NCBI GenBank assembly: GCA_029881655.1
Contig: JAOUME010000012.1
Coordinates: forward strand, 1 to 36,696
Direction: 5' to 3'
From: Deltaproteobacteria bacterium
Lineage (GTDB): Bacteria > SAR324 > XYD2-FULL-50-16
DNA length: 36,696 nt
Part shown: positions 19,979-29,339 of the stretch, one piece after another
How positions within the stretch are numbered: position 1 is the stretch's first letter
Layout of the letters: every line of letters starts with the position of its first letter
The notes under the pieces: generated by a model
Database searches by the model: none
Told to the model about the DNA's origin: nothing
Seen by the model: the letters and a program-made list of their open reading frames with translations, nothing else
Program-made: the position numbers and the translations under genes

Positions 19979-20395
19979 TTACCCTGTCGGTTGATCCGCC
20001 ACGCCGCGGGATTTGGCCGAGAAATTAAGTAACAGTGCCACTCCACCGAACAGGACTGTGCGAAACGTCATGGCGTAGACGGTTCGCATTTCAAAAAGCC
20101 CCCCACTTTGAACATGGTAGATGAGATAGGCATCGGCAGCCAAAAACGCGACAAATAGAAGCGTCATTAACCTCTGACCGTATCTTTCCTCGCGCCAGAC
20201 AGCTATAGCGCCGACCAAATAAAGGGGAACAGCCAGAACATTGAACCAAACGATGAACGGCACAATGTTTCCAGCCGCGATCCGGGCATCCTCAATAAAC
20301 AGGACGGAACCTCCCGATTTCAGACTTAACAGACCAAAGACAAAAATAAAAACGGCGACAGCTTTCATAAGATTAAATCTTTTTCGATTTCGCAT
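19979..20395 (-). CDS. Hypothetical integral membrane protein
   Basis: 138 aa, about four hydrophobic segments; downstream of the MarR gene on the same strand. Confidence 0.65.
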   Translation of the reverse strand: MRNRKRFNLMKAVAVFIFVFGLLSLKSGGSVLFIEDARIAAGNIVPFIVWFNVLAVPLYLVGAIAVWREERYGQRLMTLLFVAFLAADAYLIYHVQSGGLFEMRTVYAMTFRTVLFGGVALLLNFSAKSRGVADQPTG

Positions 20396-20436
20396 GGATT
20401 TCCCTTGAGTGTATGATTGTTTTAAATAAATATAAT

Positions 20437-20904
20437 TTACTGGAGTGAACCATCCAGAATGCGCACCTGAGCGACGATTTTTCCGAGAACGGTTTTCAGC
20501 AAACGGATTTCATCTTTTGAAAGATCCTGGATAATTTTCTGATATTCTAAAAAAACATGAGGCATGATCCGTCCCATCATCTCAATCGCAGTCGGTGTCA
20601 TCTCCAAGAGGTGTTTACGGCGATCATTGACATCGGAAACCCGTATGACATAGTCCCTTTTCATCAAGCTATCGATCATGCGGGTAATGTTGGCCTTGGA
20701 CTTCTGGGTTACCTCCACCAGATCCTGCTGACAAACACCGCTGTGACTCCATAACCAGTTCAGCACAAGCCACTGCTCGGGCGTCAAATCCACGCCAAGC
20801 GAACGAATAAACTTTAGCATATGGCCCCGGATCACCCATGAGGCGTTGTTGATCAGAAAACCGACTCTGTCTTGAACCGGCGGTGTTATTTGATTTGAAG
20901 GCAT
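20437..20904 (-). CDS. MarR family transcriptional regulator
   Basis: 'GVDLTPEQWLVLNWLWSHSGVCQQDLVEVTQKSKANITRMIDSLMKRDYVIRVSDVNDRRKHLLEMTPTA'. ATG at 20904 preferred over the TTG at 20928 (GGAG upstream). Confidence 0.9.
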   Translation of the reverse strand: MPSNQITPPVQDRVGFLINNASWVIRGHMLKFIRSLGVDLTPEQWLVLNWLWSHSGVCQQDLVEVTQKSKANITRMIDSLMKRDYVIRVSDVNDRRKHLLEMTPTAIEMMGRIMPHVFLEYQKIIQDLSKDEIRLLKTVLGKIVAQVRILDGSLQ

Positions 20905-21315
20905 AAACGATCTCCATAAAATGTTCAACGAACTATATTAGTATATCCATTAATAGTTAGTAATGCAACTTATTAAGCTGCCCACTCTCAGTTGTTTGAT
21001 TATTTATCTGATATTATGCTTAATGTGATTATATTTTGTAGCGAATGAGAGTCAATAGCTGATGAAAACGTGGAAAATAATCAGCAGGCTGAATGACGGC
21101 TATGCGAAACCTGCCTGAGCTGAAAACAAGAATCAACCATTTCTCACTACCATTTTATCATCAACGATCCAGGTTCAACCTCTCTCAGCCAGACTGAAAG
21201 TTATATATATTCATCACAATAAGCTCTGCCCATAAATTATATTGAAATTAATATAACTGTCACACAAAAAATCCGACTAGGAAACAGATCAAATATTAGG
21301 AGATATAATTGAATA

Positions 21316-21496
21316 TGAGAGACGAGAAAGCAAAGCAGACTAAAGACAAAATATTGGAATCCGCGCTTAAGATCATGGCGAGACCAACACCATGGATATG
21401 GATAAGAACCGGCCCTATTACGCGGTTTTATTCCGCTTTATTGGAAACTCTATCCAGAACCTTGAGTTTCAGGAAAAATTAAGGGACATGGTCTAA
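21316..21496 (+). pseudogene. TetR family regulator remnant (N- and C-terminal pieces, centre deleted)
   Basis: MRDEKAKQTKDKILESALKIMAR followed closely, in another frame, by DKNRPYYAVLFRFIGNSIQNLEFQEKLRDMV. Confidence 0.6.
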
Positions 21497-21510
21497 TTTT
21501 CTGTGATGTT

Positions 21511-22038
21511 ATGGAGAAATCTATTTTTGCGGCATCTTACTTCAGTGGTATGTTTAATCCCTTCTCCATTACCTATAAAAGCCTCCTGAATATACCGGTG
21601 AAGTCCCCTTCAGATTTTGATTCAGTTGAATTTTTAAAACCAATTCTCCCCTCGGTGAACGGCGTCGGCTTGGCAGACGCAAACGCGAAACTTTATGGGG
21701 AGTTTGCCAGCGCTGGACCCACCCTGAACCTGAAACCCGAAACGATGGAGGAACTGAAGTCTTGTCCGGCTCCGCCTTCCAGATCAAAGATCGACCGAGT
21801 CATGCGCCAGGAGACAAAATACTCTCTGGGCTTTATAAAACCTTTTAAGTCATTTCCCTTTGCGTCTCCTCAGGCCTTTGGAACTTCAGGTGCCGGAGGC
21901 TCCTTTGGCTTCGCCGAACCGATCCACAAGCTCGGCTACGCCTACACCCCCCACAGGCTTGGCGTTAAACCCTGGAACGACCCAAGGGATGAAGCATTAA
22001 GAACCGCGGTGTTTTTATGTTTATCCAAATTGATCTGA
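21511..22038 (+). pseudogene. Beta-lactamase-family serine hydrolase, C-terminal remnant
   Basis: 'YSLGFIKPFKSFPFASPQAFGTSGAGGSFGFAEPIHKLGYAYTPHRLGVKPWNDPRDEALRTAV' matches the family C-terminus; the SxxK-containing N-terminal half is missing. Confidence 0.7.
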
Positions 22039-22223
22039 CCAACTTCATCTTGATTGTTTCCAGGCTCTTTCATCTATAGCCAAAATCATAAATAATATTG
22101 GAATGAATTATTTTATGGAGATCGTTTACATTCAAGCAGATTTTTGGCTTGACTTTAATTTTTAATATGTTTAAATTATTTTAATCTAATTAAATTTTTA
22201 TAACCACATTAAACAAGGTAGCC

Positions 22224-22883
22224 ATGATAAATAATATCAGTGATAATATATGGATCATACCCTATCAAACCAAAAGTATGGGAGTATTATTTAAGAATAA
22301 ATCAACCGTCATTAGAATCAACGGTGAACTGTTGATCATATCCCCTGGGCCATGGGACGAATATCTCAAGACCGAATTGGAAAAGCTGGGAGCTCTCCGT
22401 TGGATATTCGCGCCCAACAGTTTTCACCACCTGCATTATCGCTCCTGGCTGCGAGCTAGTCCTGAGCTAGAGGCATGGGGAACAAAAGCTTTGGCTAAGA
22501 AACGACCGGAGATTAAGTTTAATCATATTTGGGATGGAGAACAACCATTTGAGCCGGAGGTCCAACTTTTCGGATTAATGGGCATTCCCAAGATCGATGA
22601 GATTCTTTTTTACCACAAGTCGAGCGGGAGTTTGATCGTGACGGATTTAATCTTCAATGAACTTAACCTAACCGGGCCGATGAACTGGTTTTTTTACAGC
22701 CTTTTTGGAATCTGGAAACGCACCGCTACGAGCCGTTTGTTTAAGATGTGTGTTTCCGACAAAAAAGCCTTCAAGACAAGTCTGGAATCAATTTTTGATC
22801 TTAATATCGAACAAGTGATATTAAATCACGGTAATACATTGGATAATAAAACTGATTTAGTTCAAACTCTAACATGGATATAA
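22224..22883 (+). CDS. DUF4336 (metallo-beta-lactamase-like) protein
   Basis: 'NIWIIPYQTKSMGVLFKNKSTVIRINGELLIISP', 'IFAPNSFHHLHYRSWL', 'LIVTDLIFN', 'QVILNHGN'. Confidence 0.75.
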   Translation: MINNISDNIWIIPYQTKSMGVLFKNKSTVIRINGELLIISPGPWDEYLKTELEKLGALRWIFAPNSFHHLHYRSWLRASPELEAWGTKALAKKRPEIKFNHIWDGEQPFEPEVQLFGLMGIPKIDEILFYHKSSGSLIVTDLIFNELNLTGPMNWFFYSLFGIWKRTATSRLFKMCVSDKKAFKTSLESIFDLNIEQVILNHGNTLDNKTDLVQTLTWI

Positions 22884-23503
22884 GCCCAAAAGATAGAAAA
22901 GAGATCAGACAAATGGCTAAGCGTCGAGCTATTATCAAAGCGGCTCGAAAGATACTCGCTGATCCTAAACAAGAATTTAACGCGGCGGCTATCGCACGCG
23001 AATTGGGATGGAATTTGCCTGGGATATATTATTATTTCGAAAATATCCAGGCAATCAAGGAAGCGCTGATTGTGGATTTAATCGACCTGAGCGTTAAGAT
23101 TACCCTTGACGCGGGTAAAAGAGGCGCGACAGCCACGGAGAGCTTGTTACTCGCATTTGAAGCAAGGGTGCGTTATTATATGGACAACCCAAACGAATTC
23201 GATCTTACCTGGTCCACTTTCGGCACTTCAAATACTAGTCAGGAGTTTCTCGAAGCGCATTTGTATCCACCTATCCAGCAAATGACTCTTTGGTTTGTGA
23301 AGCGGCTTGAAATAGACAAAACGAAAGGACTGATACATAAAGATGTGCCAAGTCGAAAACTAATGAGTCTGATGACTTTCATGGCTCAAGGGATGGTCGC
23401 CAACTATCTGACTTTACAGAGAGCAAAAGGATCCATGTATTTCCCGCTTGATGAAATGATTCAAGAAGGCAAGCGAATCCTGCAGGCTGCTTTGAAAACC
23501 TGA
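22874..23503 (+). CDS. TetR/AcrR family transcriptional regulator
   Basis: 'RRAIIKAARKILADPKQEFNAAAIARELGWNLPGIYYYFENIQAIKEAL'; overlaps the DUF4336 CDS by 10 nt. Confidence 0.88.
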   Translation: MDISPKDRKEIRQMAKRRAIIKAARKILADPKQEFNAAAIARELGWNLPGIYYYFENIQAIKEALIVDLIDLSVKITLDAGKRGATATESLLLAFEARVRYYMDNPNEFDLTWSTFGTSNTSQEFLEAHLYPPIQQMTLWFVKRLEIDKTKGLIHKDVPSRKLMSLMTFMAQGMVANYLTLQRAKGSMYFPLDEMIQEGKRILQAALKT

Positions 23504-23571
23504 TGCTGGCCTTATAGCTTTAATTTATAGCGATGTGAGAAATGAACGATCCGAGGCTGTTATAATACAGA

Positions 23572-24147
23572 CTATTTCCATCGGTAACCAAAGTGGAGTT
23601 GAAAACCGTTAAGATCAACGACCGGCTCTTTATCCGTAGTAAGGTCCTTGGAGGAATCCGTTCTTAACTTGACGAACCACCCAGATTTGCCTTCAATTCC
23701 GATCACTCCACCTGCTCCAGATTTCATGCCGATCGCGTATATTGAGGCATCCTCCCTCAAAAAGACAACCGAATACTGGGTTAAGTGCAATCCGACAAAA
23801 AAAGAATCAAACCATAAATTCGTTTCAAAACCCAGCGAATCGATTTTAGCCAACTTTATTTCAGGAATACTGGCGTAGGTTATCGAGGTTAATCCAAATT
23901 CACTTCCAGTGATACCCAGAGAAAAGGATTTCCCTAAAGCCCATTGGTAATCAAGTCCAAATGGAGGAATGCTGTTACCTTTATATTCCTCGTCAGTCAG
24001 CTTATCTTTTGACAGTGAAGTGGTCGCGTATGCCGCCGAAATACCGAATCCCTTAGGGGCATCGGCCATCGCCTCGCCCGCGCCAAATAAAACGATCACG
24101 CTACAAATCAGAAATAACAGCCCTTTTTTTTTCATCGCCCGGTTCAC
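23572..24147 (-). CDS. Secreted hypothetical protein, probable outer-membrane beta-barrel
   Basis: Signal peptide (LLFLICSVIVLFGAGEAMADA), alternating pattern, terminal '..FGYRWK'. Confidence 0.6.
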   Translation of the reverse strand: MNRAMKKKGLLFLICSVIVLFGAGEAMADAPKGFGISAAYATTSLSKDKLTDEEYKGNSIPPFGLDYQWALGKSFSLGITGSEFGLTSITYASIPEIKLAKIDSLGFETNLWFDSFFVGLHLTQYSVVFLREDASIYAIGMKSGAGGVIGIEGKSGWFVKLRTDSSKDLTTDKEPVVDLNGFQLHFGYRWK

Positions 24148-24536
24148 AAAAGATTGAAAAATGATGAAATCGACTTTACCATTATTATTTCATCAATATT
24201 CGCTCAATTCAAGCAAATTATTTTATCTAAACTTTGCGGCTTAGTCGCTCTACGACCCGCGGCACTGCGTAATTTTCGCCCGACAGCATTAATTTTATTA
24301 AGCCGCCATCCCTATTTAATCAAAAAAATGCCATTATTATGTCCTTTTTTTGTCCTTCACTGCTGGCTTTTCATTATATACTTTATTATAATAAAGATAA
24401 TAAAAGTACGTATCAATTTAATTAAAAATGATGTCTTTTAATTCGGAGGAAAAGCAAGGGAGCAGAATAAAACCCAACAACTTCGATGCCGGTTATGAGA
24501 TTTTGTGATTAAATAAACTTTTTCCACGGAGGAAAA

Positions 24537-25055
24537 ATGGATTTTACAAAGCAAATTGATCGACTAAATTGGATTAAGCAAAGGTTTAAACTTAAAAACC
24601 AGGAACTGGCTCAGCTTGCGGCGGTTCACCCCTCACAGGTGTCGAATTGGTTAAAGCCATCTGATCATCGGGATTATCAAGACATTTGCAAAATCAGGGC
24701 AGTGGCCATTTCGTTAGGCACTGAGAAAGATTTAAAACGCGAGAACCTCCACAAAAGAATTAATTGGAGGTGGATTGCCGGTTGGGACAGCAATCATAAA
24801 AGGAAAAGGGGCGAGGTCGATCATGAGTTGGTCAACGAGACAAACATATGGGACCCGACTCTTTTAGATCCGGGCATTTTAGAGGAAACGATTTCCTTTA
24901 TCTACAAATTGAAATTAAAAAAAGGGATTCATAATATCGAACCTCATATAATTTCAAAGGAAATCATTCAGATTTACCGTGAAGTGATTTCGGAGAAGAT
25001 TAATTTTGCCTCTCTGGAAAAAATCATGAATATCGGTTATAATCTTCCGAATTGA
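24537..25055 (+). CDS. Small HTH (XRE-like) DNA-binding protein
   Basis: 'KQRFKLKNQELAQLAAVHPSQVSNWLKPSDHRDYQDICKI' HTH; RBS ggagg upstream. Confidence 0.65.
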   Translation: MDFTKQIDRLNWIKQRFKLKNQELAQLAAVHPSQVSNWLKPSDHRDYQDICKIRAVAISLGTEKDLKRENLHKRINWRWIAGWDSNHKRKRGEVDHELVNETNIWDPTLLDPGILEETISFIYKLKLKKGIHNIEPHIISKEIIQIYREVISEKINFASLEKIMNIGYNLPN

Positions 25056-25059
25056 GCTG

Positions 25060-26439
25060 TTATTGATTTCTGAAATCCAACATGATCCGAACGAAGTTTT
25101 CGGCCCATGTTGGAAAGGCTCTGGCGTGTAAATGAAAATAGGTGCCGATGGTGTTGTTGACGACGACACCATCTGAAACGCCATCGATCCCAAAGCCCCG
25201 CTCGACCTTAAAAGCGAATTTTAAAGAAGCGTCGAGGTTGACAAGCCGTGAATAATGAAATTCGTGCCCTTTGACCGGGGAAGAAAGTTTTAACCAGCCC
25301 GCTTCCCGGGTAGCGCTTATTTCAGAGTAGCCATACCCAAAGGGCTTTTCCTGAAATTCGGTATCGGCTAAAACCGCGCCGACCATCTTTCGAGTTACGC
25401 CATTTCTCGTGATCGATCGGCTCAGATACATCAAGCCTCCGCACTCGGCATAAACCGGCAGACCAGCCGCGATTTTTTCTCTTAGATCCGTTTTTAAGGC
25501 TTCGTTGCTTTCCAATTCCAAAAGGAAGGATTCGGGGAACCCACCCCCGATATAAATGCCGTTGGCCTTGGGAACTTTTTTGTCTTTCAGGGGGCTAAAA
25601 TAAACCACCTTGGCACCGGCTCTTTTTAATGCCTCGATATTTTCGGGGTAGTAAAAACAAAAAGCCTTATCCATGGCGATGGCGACGACGACCTGTTCAT
25701 TAATAGTTTGTGACACTTCCGGAGACTCAAATTCGATTGATTCGGCTTGCTTGGCAATGCTCAAAACCTGATCGAGATTGACATGCCCTTGAACCAAACT
25801 GGCCAAATGATGAACCACTTTTTCTGGTTCAGAAACTTCCCTGGAGGTAATAAGGCCCAAGTGCCTTTCCTCGATTATTGTTTCATGGTTTACAGGCAAA
25901 ACACCCAAGACCGGTATTCCGCAATAATGCTCGATAACCCCGATCTGTTTCGCTTCTTGTCTCGTGCTTCTGATTTTGTTTAGGACAACCCCCCTAATCT
26001 TGATGTTTTCATCCATCTTCATCTGTCCCAACACCAAGGCCCCTACGGAGCGGTTCATTCCACTGCCGTCCACGATCAATACCACAGGGATTCCCAAAGT
26101 CCTCCCGACTGACGCGCTGCTGTCTTTACCCAAAAGATCCATGCCGTCATGAAGACCATGATTCCCCTCCACGACCGCCAAATCAGCCACAGCCGTATTT
26201 TCGCCATAGCTTTTCAAACAGTTGTTCACGCCAAACAGATACGGGTCCAGGTTAAAGCTCTTTCTGCCCGTAGCCAATTCGTGCCACATCGGGTCGATAT
26301 AGTCAGGTCCCTTCTTAAACATCTGCACTTCATACCCCTTTAAAACGAAAGCGCGAGCGAGTCCCAGCGATAAAAGAGTTTTGCCTGAACTTTTATGCGG
26401 CGCTGATATCATTAAGCCAGGGACGGTTATCTTCTGCAT
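25060..26439 (-). CDS. dsrN: CobB/CbiA-family cobyrinate a,c-diamide synthase homolog, probable siroheme amidase DsrN
   Basis: 'GLMISAPHKSSGKTLLSLGLARAF' P-loop, 'KKGPDYIDPMWHELATGRKSFNLDPYL', 'VVEGNHGLHDGMD', glutamine amidotransferase 'YAECGGLMYLSRSI'. Adjacent to apr/dsr genes; no B12 genes nearby. Confidence 0.8.
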   Translation of the reverse strand: MQKITVPGLMISAPHKSSGKTLLSLGLARAFVLKGYEVQMFKKGPDYIDPMWHELATGRKSFNLDPYLFGVNNCLKSYGENTAVADLAVVEGNHGLHDGMDLLGKDSSASVGRTLGIPVVLIVDGSGMNRSVGALVLGQMKMDENIKIRGVVLNKIRSTRQEAKQIGVIEHYCGIPVLGVLPVNHETIIEERHLGLITSREVSEPEKVVHHLASLVQGHVNLDQVLSIAKQAESIEFESPEVSQTINEQVVVAIAMDKAFCFYYPENIEALKRAGAKVVYFSPLKDKKVPKANGIYIGGGFPESFLLELESNEALKTDLREKIAAGLPVYAECGGLMYLSRSITRNGVTRKMVGAVLADTEFQEKPFGYGYSEISATREAGWLKLSSPVKGHEFHYSRLVNLDASLKFAFKVERGFGIDGVSDGVVVNNTIGTYFHLHARAFPTWAENFVRIMLDFRNQ

Positions 26440-26529
26440 GGTTGGACGTTTATTCGGTTTTAAATTCTAATATTTTAATATAAAGTCTCATTTGAGCTTA
26501 ATGCTTGGACTGGGTTGAGCTCAGAGATA

Positions 26530-26574
26530 AAAAATAGTCTATTAACGTTAAATGATTTTTTATAGACTATTTTT
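26530..26574. promoter_or_regulatory. Inverted repeat in the dsrN-aprB divergent intergenic region
   Basis: AAAAATAGTCTAT (26530-26542) / ATAGACTATTTTT (26562-26574): 13-bp perfect arms, 19-nt loop containing TAACGTTA. Confidence 0.6.
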
Positions 26575-26719
26575 GCTGTTATTTTAACTCAGCATACTAT
26601 AAAATATGAAAACAAAAACCAGAATTACGGTATCTATTTGTATTTTTAAATTTAATTTAGTTATTTTGGTTTTGGGATCAAAAATATAATTTAATTTAAA
26701 TTCGACGGTTTATTTTTAC

Positions 26720-26749
26720 TTGACAAAAGTTGAATATTCGGATTAGGAT
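26720..26749 (+). promoter_or_regulatory. Putative sigma70-like promoter of the apr-qmo-sat operon
   Basis: TTGACA (26720-26725)-N18-TAGGAT (26744-26749), about 90 bp before the aprB ATG. Confidence 0.5.
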
Positions 26750-26837
26750 TTATTCAAATATATTAATACTTCTTGTTATGTCAGGATGACTGTCGTTGAA
26801 ATAAACCTGGAACCGTCAATAAATATAGGAGGATAAA

Positions 26838-27281
26838 ATGCCAAGTTTTGTGATTTCGGAAAAATGCGATGGGTGCAAGGGACAGGACAAAACCGCCTGC
26901 ATGTACATCTGTCCTCATGATTTGATGAAGCTGGATGCGGATAAGCAAAAAGCCGTCAATCAGGAGCCGGTGCAGTGCTGGGAATGTTATAATTGTGTCA
27001 AGATTTGCCCTCAGCAAGCGATCGAAGTCAGGTGTTACGCCGATTTCGCGCCGCTTGGAGCTTCGGTTATCCCCATGAGAGGAACCGATACCATTATGTG
27101 GACCGTCAAGTTCAGAAACGGCTCGATCAAGCGGTTTAAGTTTCCCATCCGCACAATTCCCGAGGGAGAAGTGGATATCTACAAAGGAGCCGGTGAAGCC
27201 AAGGCGGATCTCTCTAGGATTAAGGAGCCAGGTTTGTTTACCCATCACGCGGCGGGAATGACCATGCCAGTGCCGAAATAG
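26838..27281 (+). CDS. aprB: Adenylylsulfate (APS) reductase beta subunit
   Basis: Two 4Fe-4S motifs 'CDGCKGQDKTACMYICPHDLM' and 'CWECYNCVKICPQQAIEVRCYADFAPLGASV'; RBS aggagg. Confidence 0.97.
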   Translation: MPSFVISEKCDGCKGQDKTACMYICPHDLMKLDADKQKAVNQEPVQCWECYNCVKICPQQAIEVRCYADFAPLGASVIPMRGTDTIMWTVKFRNGSIKRFKFPIRTIPEGEVDIYKGAGEAKADLSRIKEPGLFTHHAAGMTMPVPK

Positions 27282-27353
27282 TTCATGCATGAAGAAACAG
27301 ATAAAAATTATGACTGACTTAAAAGCAGAGAAACCATAAAAAGGAGCTTTAAA

Positions 27354-29330
27354 ATGGAAGATAAAACAAATACCTTTCAACATTGCGAAAAGCCAGAGAT
27401 TGTTGTGCATGAAACCGACATTTTGTTGATTGGTGGGGGCATGTCTGCCTGTGGGGCAGCTTATGAGGCCGATAAATGGGCGACAGAACAGGGACTGAGA
27501 ATCACCATGGTAGATAAGGCCGCGACCGATCGAAGCGGCGCGGTGGCCATGGGTCTTTCGGCGATCAACACCTACTTGGGTGAGAACAGCGTGGACGATT
27601 ACGTCCGCTACGTCAGGCAGGACCTGATGGGCATCATCAGAGAAGATCTGGTCTTCGACCTCGGAAGAGTGGTCGATGATTCGGTGCACCTCTTCGAGGA
27701 CTGGGGACTGCCGGTCTGGAAAAAAGACGATGACGGAAAATCCCTGGACGGCCATCAGGCGGAAAGGGAAGGCAAGGAATCTCTCAGAGACGGTGGAACT
27801 CCCGTCCGCTCGGGCAGGTGGCAGATCATGATCAACGGCGAATCCTATAAGGTCGTGGTCGCCGAAGCCGCGAAGCTGGCCCTTGAAAACAACCGCAAGG
27901 CAACCGGTGTCGATCAGAACCTTTTTGAACGGGTCTTTATCGTTAAGTTGATGATGGACCAAAACGACCCCAAACGTGTCGCCGGCGCGGTCGGATTCAG
28001 TGTCCGGGAAAACAAGCTTTACATATTTAAGTGCAAGACCGCTCTCCTAGGAACCGGTGGTTGCGTCAATGTTTTCAGAACCCGGGCAACAGCCGAAGGC
28101 CAGGGACGAGCCTGGTTCCCCGTATGGAACGCTGGTTCAAACTACGCCATGGCGGCTGAGGCAGGAGCGGAGTTGACCTTGATGGAAAATCGTTTCGTGC
28201 CCGCCCGCTTCAAGGACGGCTACGGACCAGTGGGGGCTTGGTTCCTTCTGTTTAAAGCCAAAGCCACCAACGCTCTGGGAGAGGATTACTGTCAGACTCA
28301 TCTCGAGGAAAGCCGCAAACTTTACGGGAAATATGTTGACGCAATAGGAACCTGCCTTAGAAATCATATGATGATGATCGATATGAAAGCGGGCAAGGGA
28401 CCCATAAAGATTCATACCGATGTGGCCCTTAAGAACTTGGCCGATACCATGAGCCCAAAAGAAATCAAACATTTAGAGTCAGAGGCTTGGGAAGATTTTC
28501 TGGATATGACGATCGCACAAGCCGGAGTCTGGGCTGCCAATAACATGGCGCCGGAGGAGGTTCCATCCGAGCTGATGCCATCTGAACCTTATCTCTTGGG
28601 TTCGCACGCGGGATGCGCCGGAATCTGGGTCAGTGGTCCTGGTGACTTCGGTCCATCCGAGTATGCCTGGGGTTATAACCGCATGACGACCGTGAATGGC
28701 CTTTTTACGGCAGGGGACGGTGTGGGCGCGTCAGGTCACAAGTTTTCCTCAGGTTCGCATGCCGAAGGACGTATCGCCGCAAAAGCCATGACTTCTTTTA
28801 TCATGGATCACAAGGACGACAATCCCACTTTTAAGGAAACGGCCGACGAGTTGGCAGCCGAGATTTATCTCCCCATGGAAACCTATGCCAAATACCAGAG
28901 TTATTCAACCGATCCTGATATCAATCCAAACTACATCAAGCCAGCTATGCTCCAGCAGAGGCTTCAGAAAATCATGGATGAATATGTCGGCGGTGTCAGC
29001 ACCTGGTACACCACCAGCAAAACCATGCTTGAAGAAGGCCTGAATTATCTGGAGATGCTCAAGGAAGATTCCTTTCACATGGGCGCCAAGGACCTGCACG
29101 AACTCTTAAGGGCCTGGGAGAATTTCCACAGAATTCTGGCGGGTGAAGCGCATGCCCAGCATATCCTCTTTAGGGAAGAGACCCGCTATCCGGGATACTA
29201 TTACAGGGGCGATCATCTGGCGATCGATGATGACAACTGGCGGTGTTTTGTCAACTCCACCTATGATAAGCAAACCAAAAAGTGGAACGTCTTTAAAAAA
29301 GAATACCACCAGCTTATTCCGGATAAATAG
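27354..29330 (+). CDS. aprA: Adenylylsulfate (APS) reductase alpha subunit
   Basis: 658 aa, FAD motif 'TDILLIGGGMSACGAAYEADKW', 'GDGVGASGHKFSSGSHAEGRIAAKAM', adjacent to aprB. Confidence 0.97.
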   Translation: MEDKTNTFQHCEKPEIVVHETDILLIGGGMSACGAAYEADKWATEQGLRITMVDKAATDRSGAVAMGLSAINTYLGENSVDDYVRYVRQDLMGIIREDLVFDLGRVVDDSVHLFEDWGLPVWKKDDDGKSLDGHQAEREGKESLRDGGTPVRSGRWQIMINGESYKVVVAEAAKLALENNRKATGVDQNLFERVFIVKLMMDQNDPKRVAGAVGFSVRENKLYIFKCKTALLGTGGCVNVFRTRATAEGQGRAWFPVWNAGSNYAMAAEAGAELTLMENRFVPARFKDGYGPVGAWFLLFKAKATNALGEDYCQTHLEESRKLYGKYVDAIGTCLRNHMMMIDMKAGKGPIKIHTDVALKNLADTMSPKEIKHLESEAWEDFLDMTIAQAGVWAANNMAPEEVPSELMPSEPYLLGSHAGCAGIWVSGPGDFGPSEYAWGYNRMTTVNGLFTAGDGVGASGHKFSSGSHAEGRIAAKAMTSFIMDHKDDNPTFKETADELAAEIYLPMETYAKYQSYSTDPDINPNYIKPAMLQQRLQKIMDEYVGGVSTWYTTSKTMLEEGLNYLEMLKEDSFHMGAKDLHELLRAWENFHRILAGEAHAQHILFREETRYPGYYYRGDHLAIDDDNWRCFVNSTYDKQTKKWNVFKKEYHQLIPDK

Positions 29331-29339
29331 GAAAAGTGT

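Noticed and set aside
24162-24195. TGATGAAAT...ATTTCATCA inverted repeat upstream of the 23572-24147 gene
   Set aside because: 9-bp AT-rich arms in AT-rich spacer; could be chance and no linked regulator identified.
26781-27962. 393-aa minus-strand ORF across aprB/aprA
   Set aside because: Antisense to two unmistakable genes; composition is the mirror of aprBA codons and no family is recognisable.
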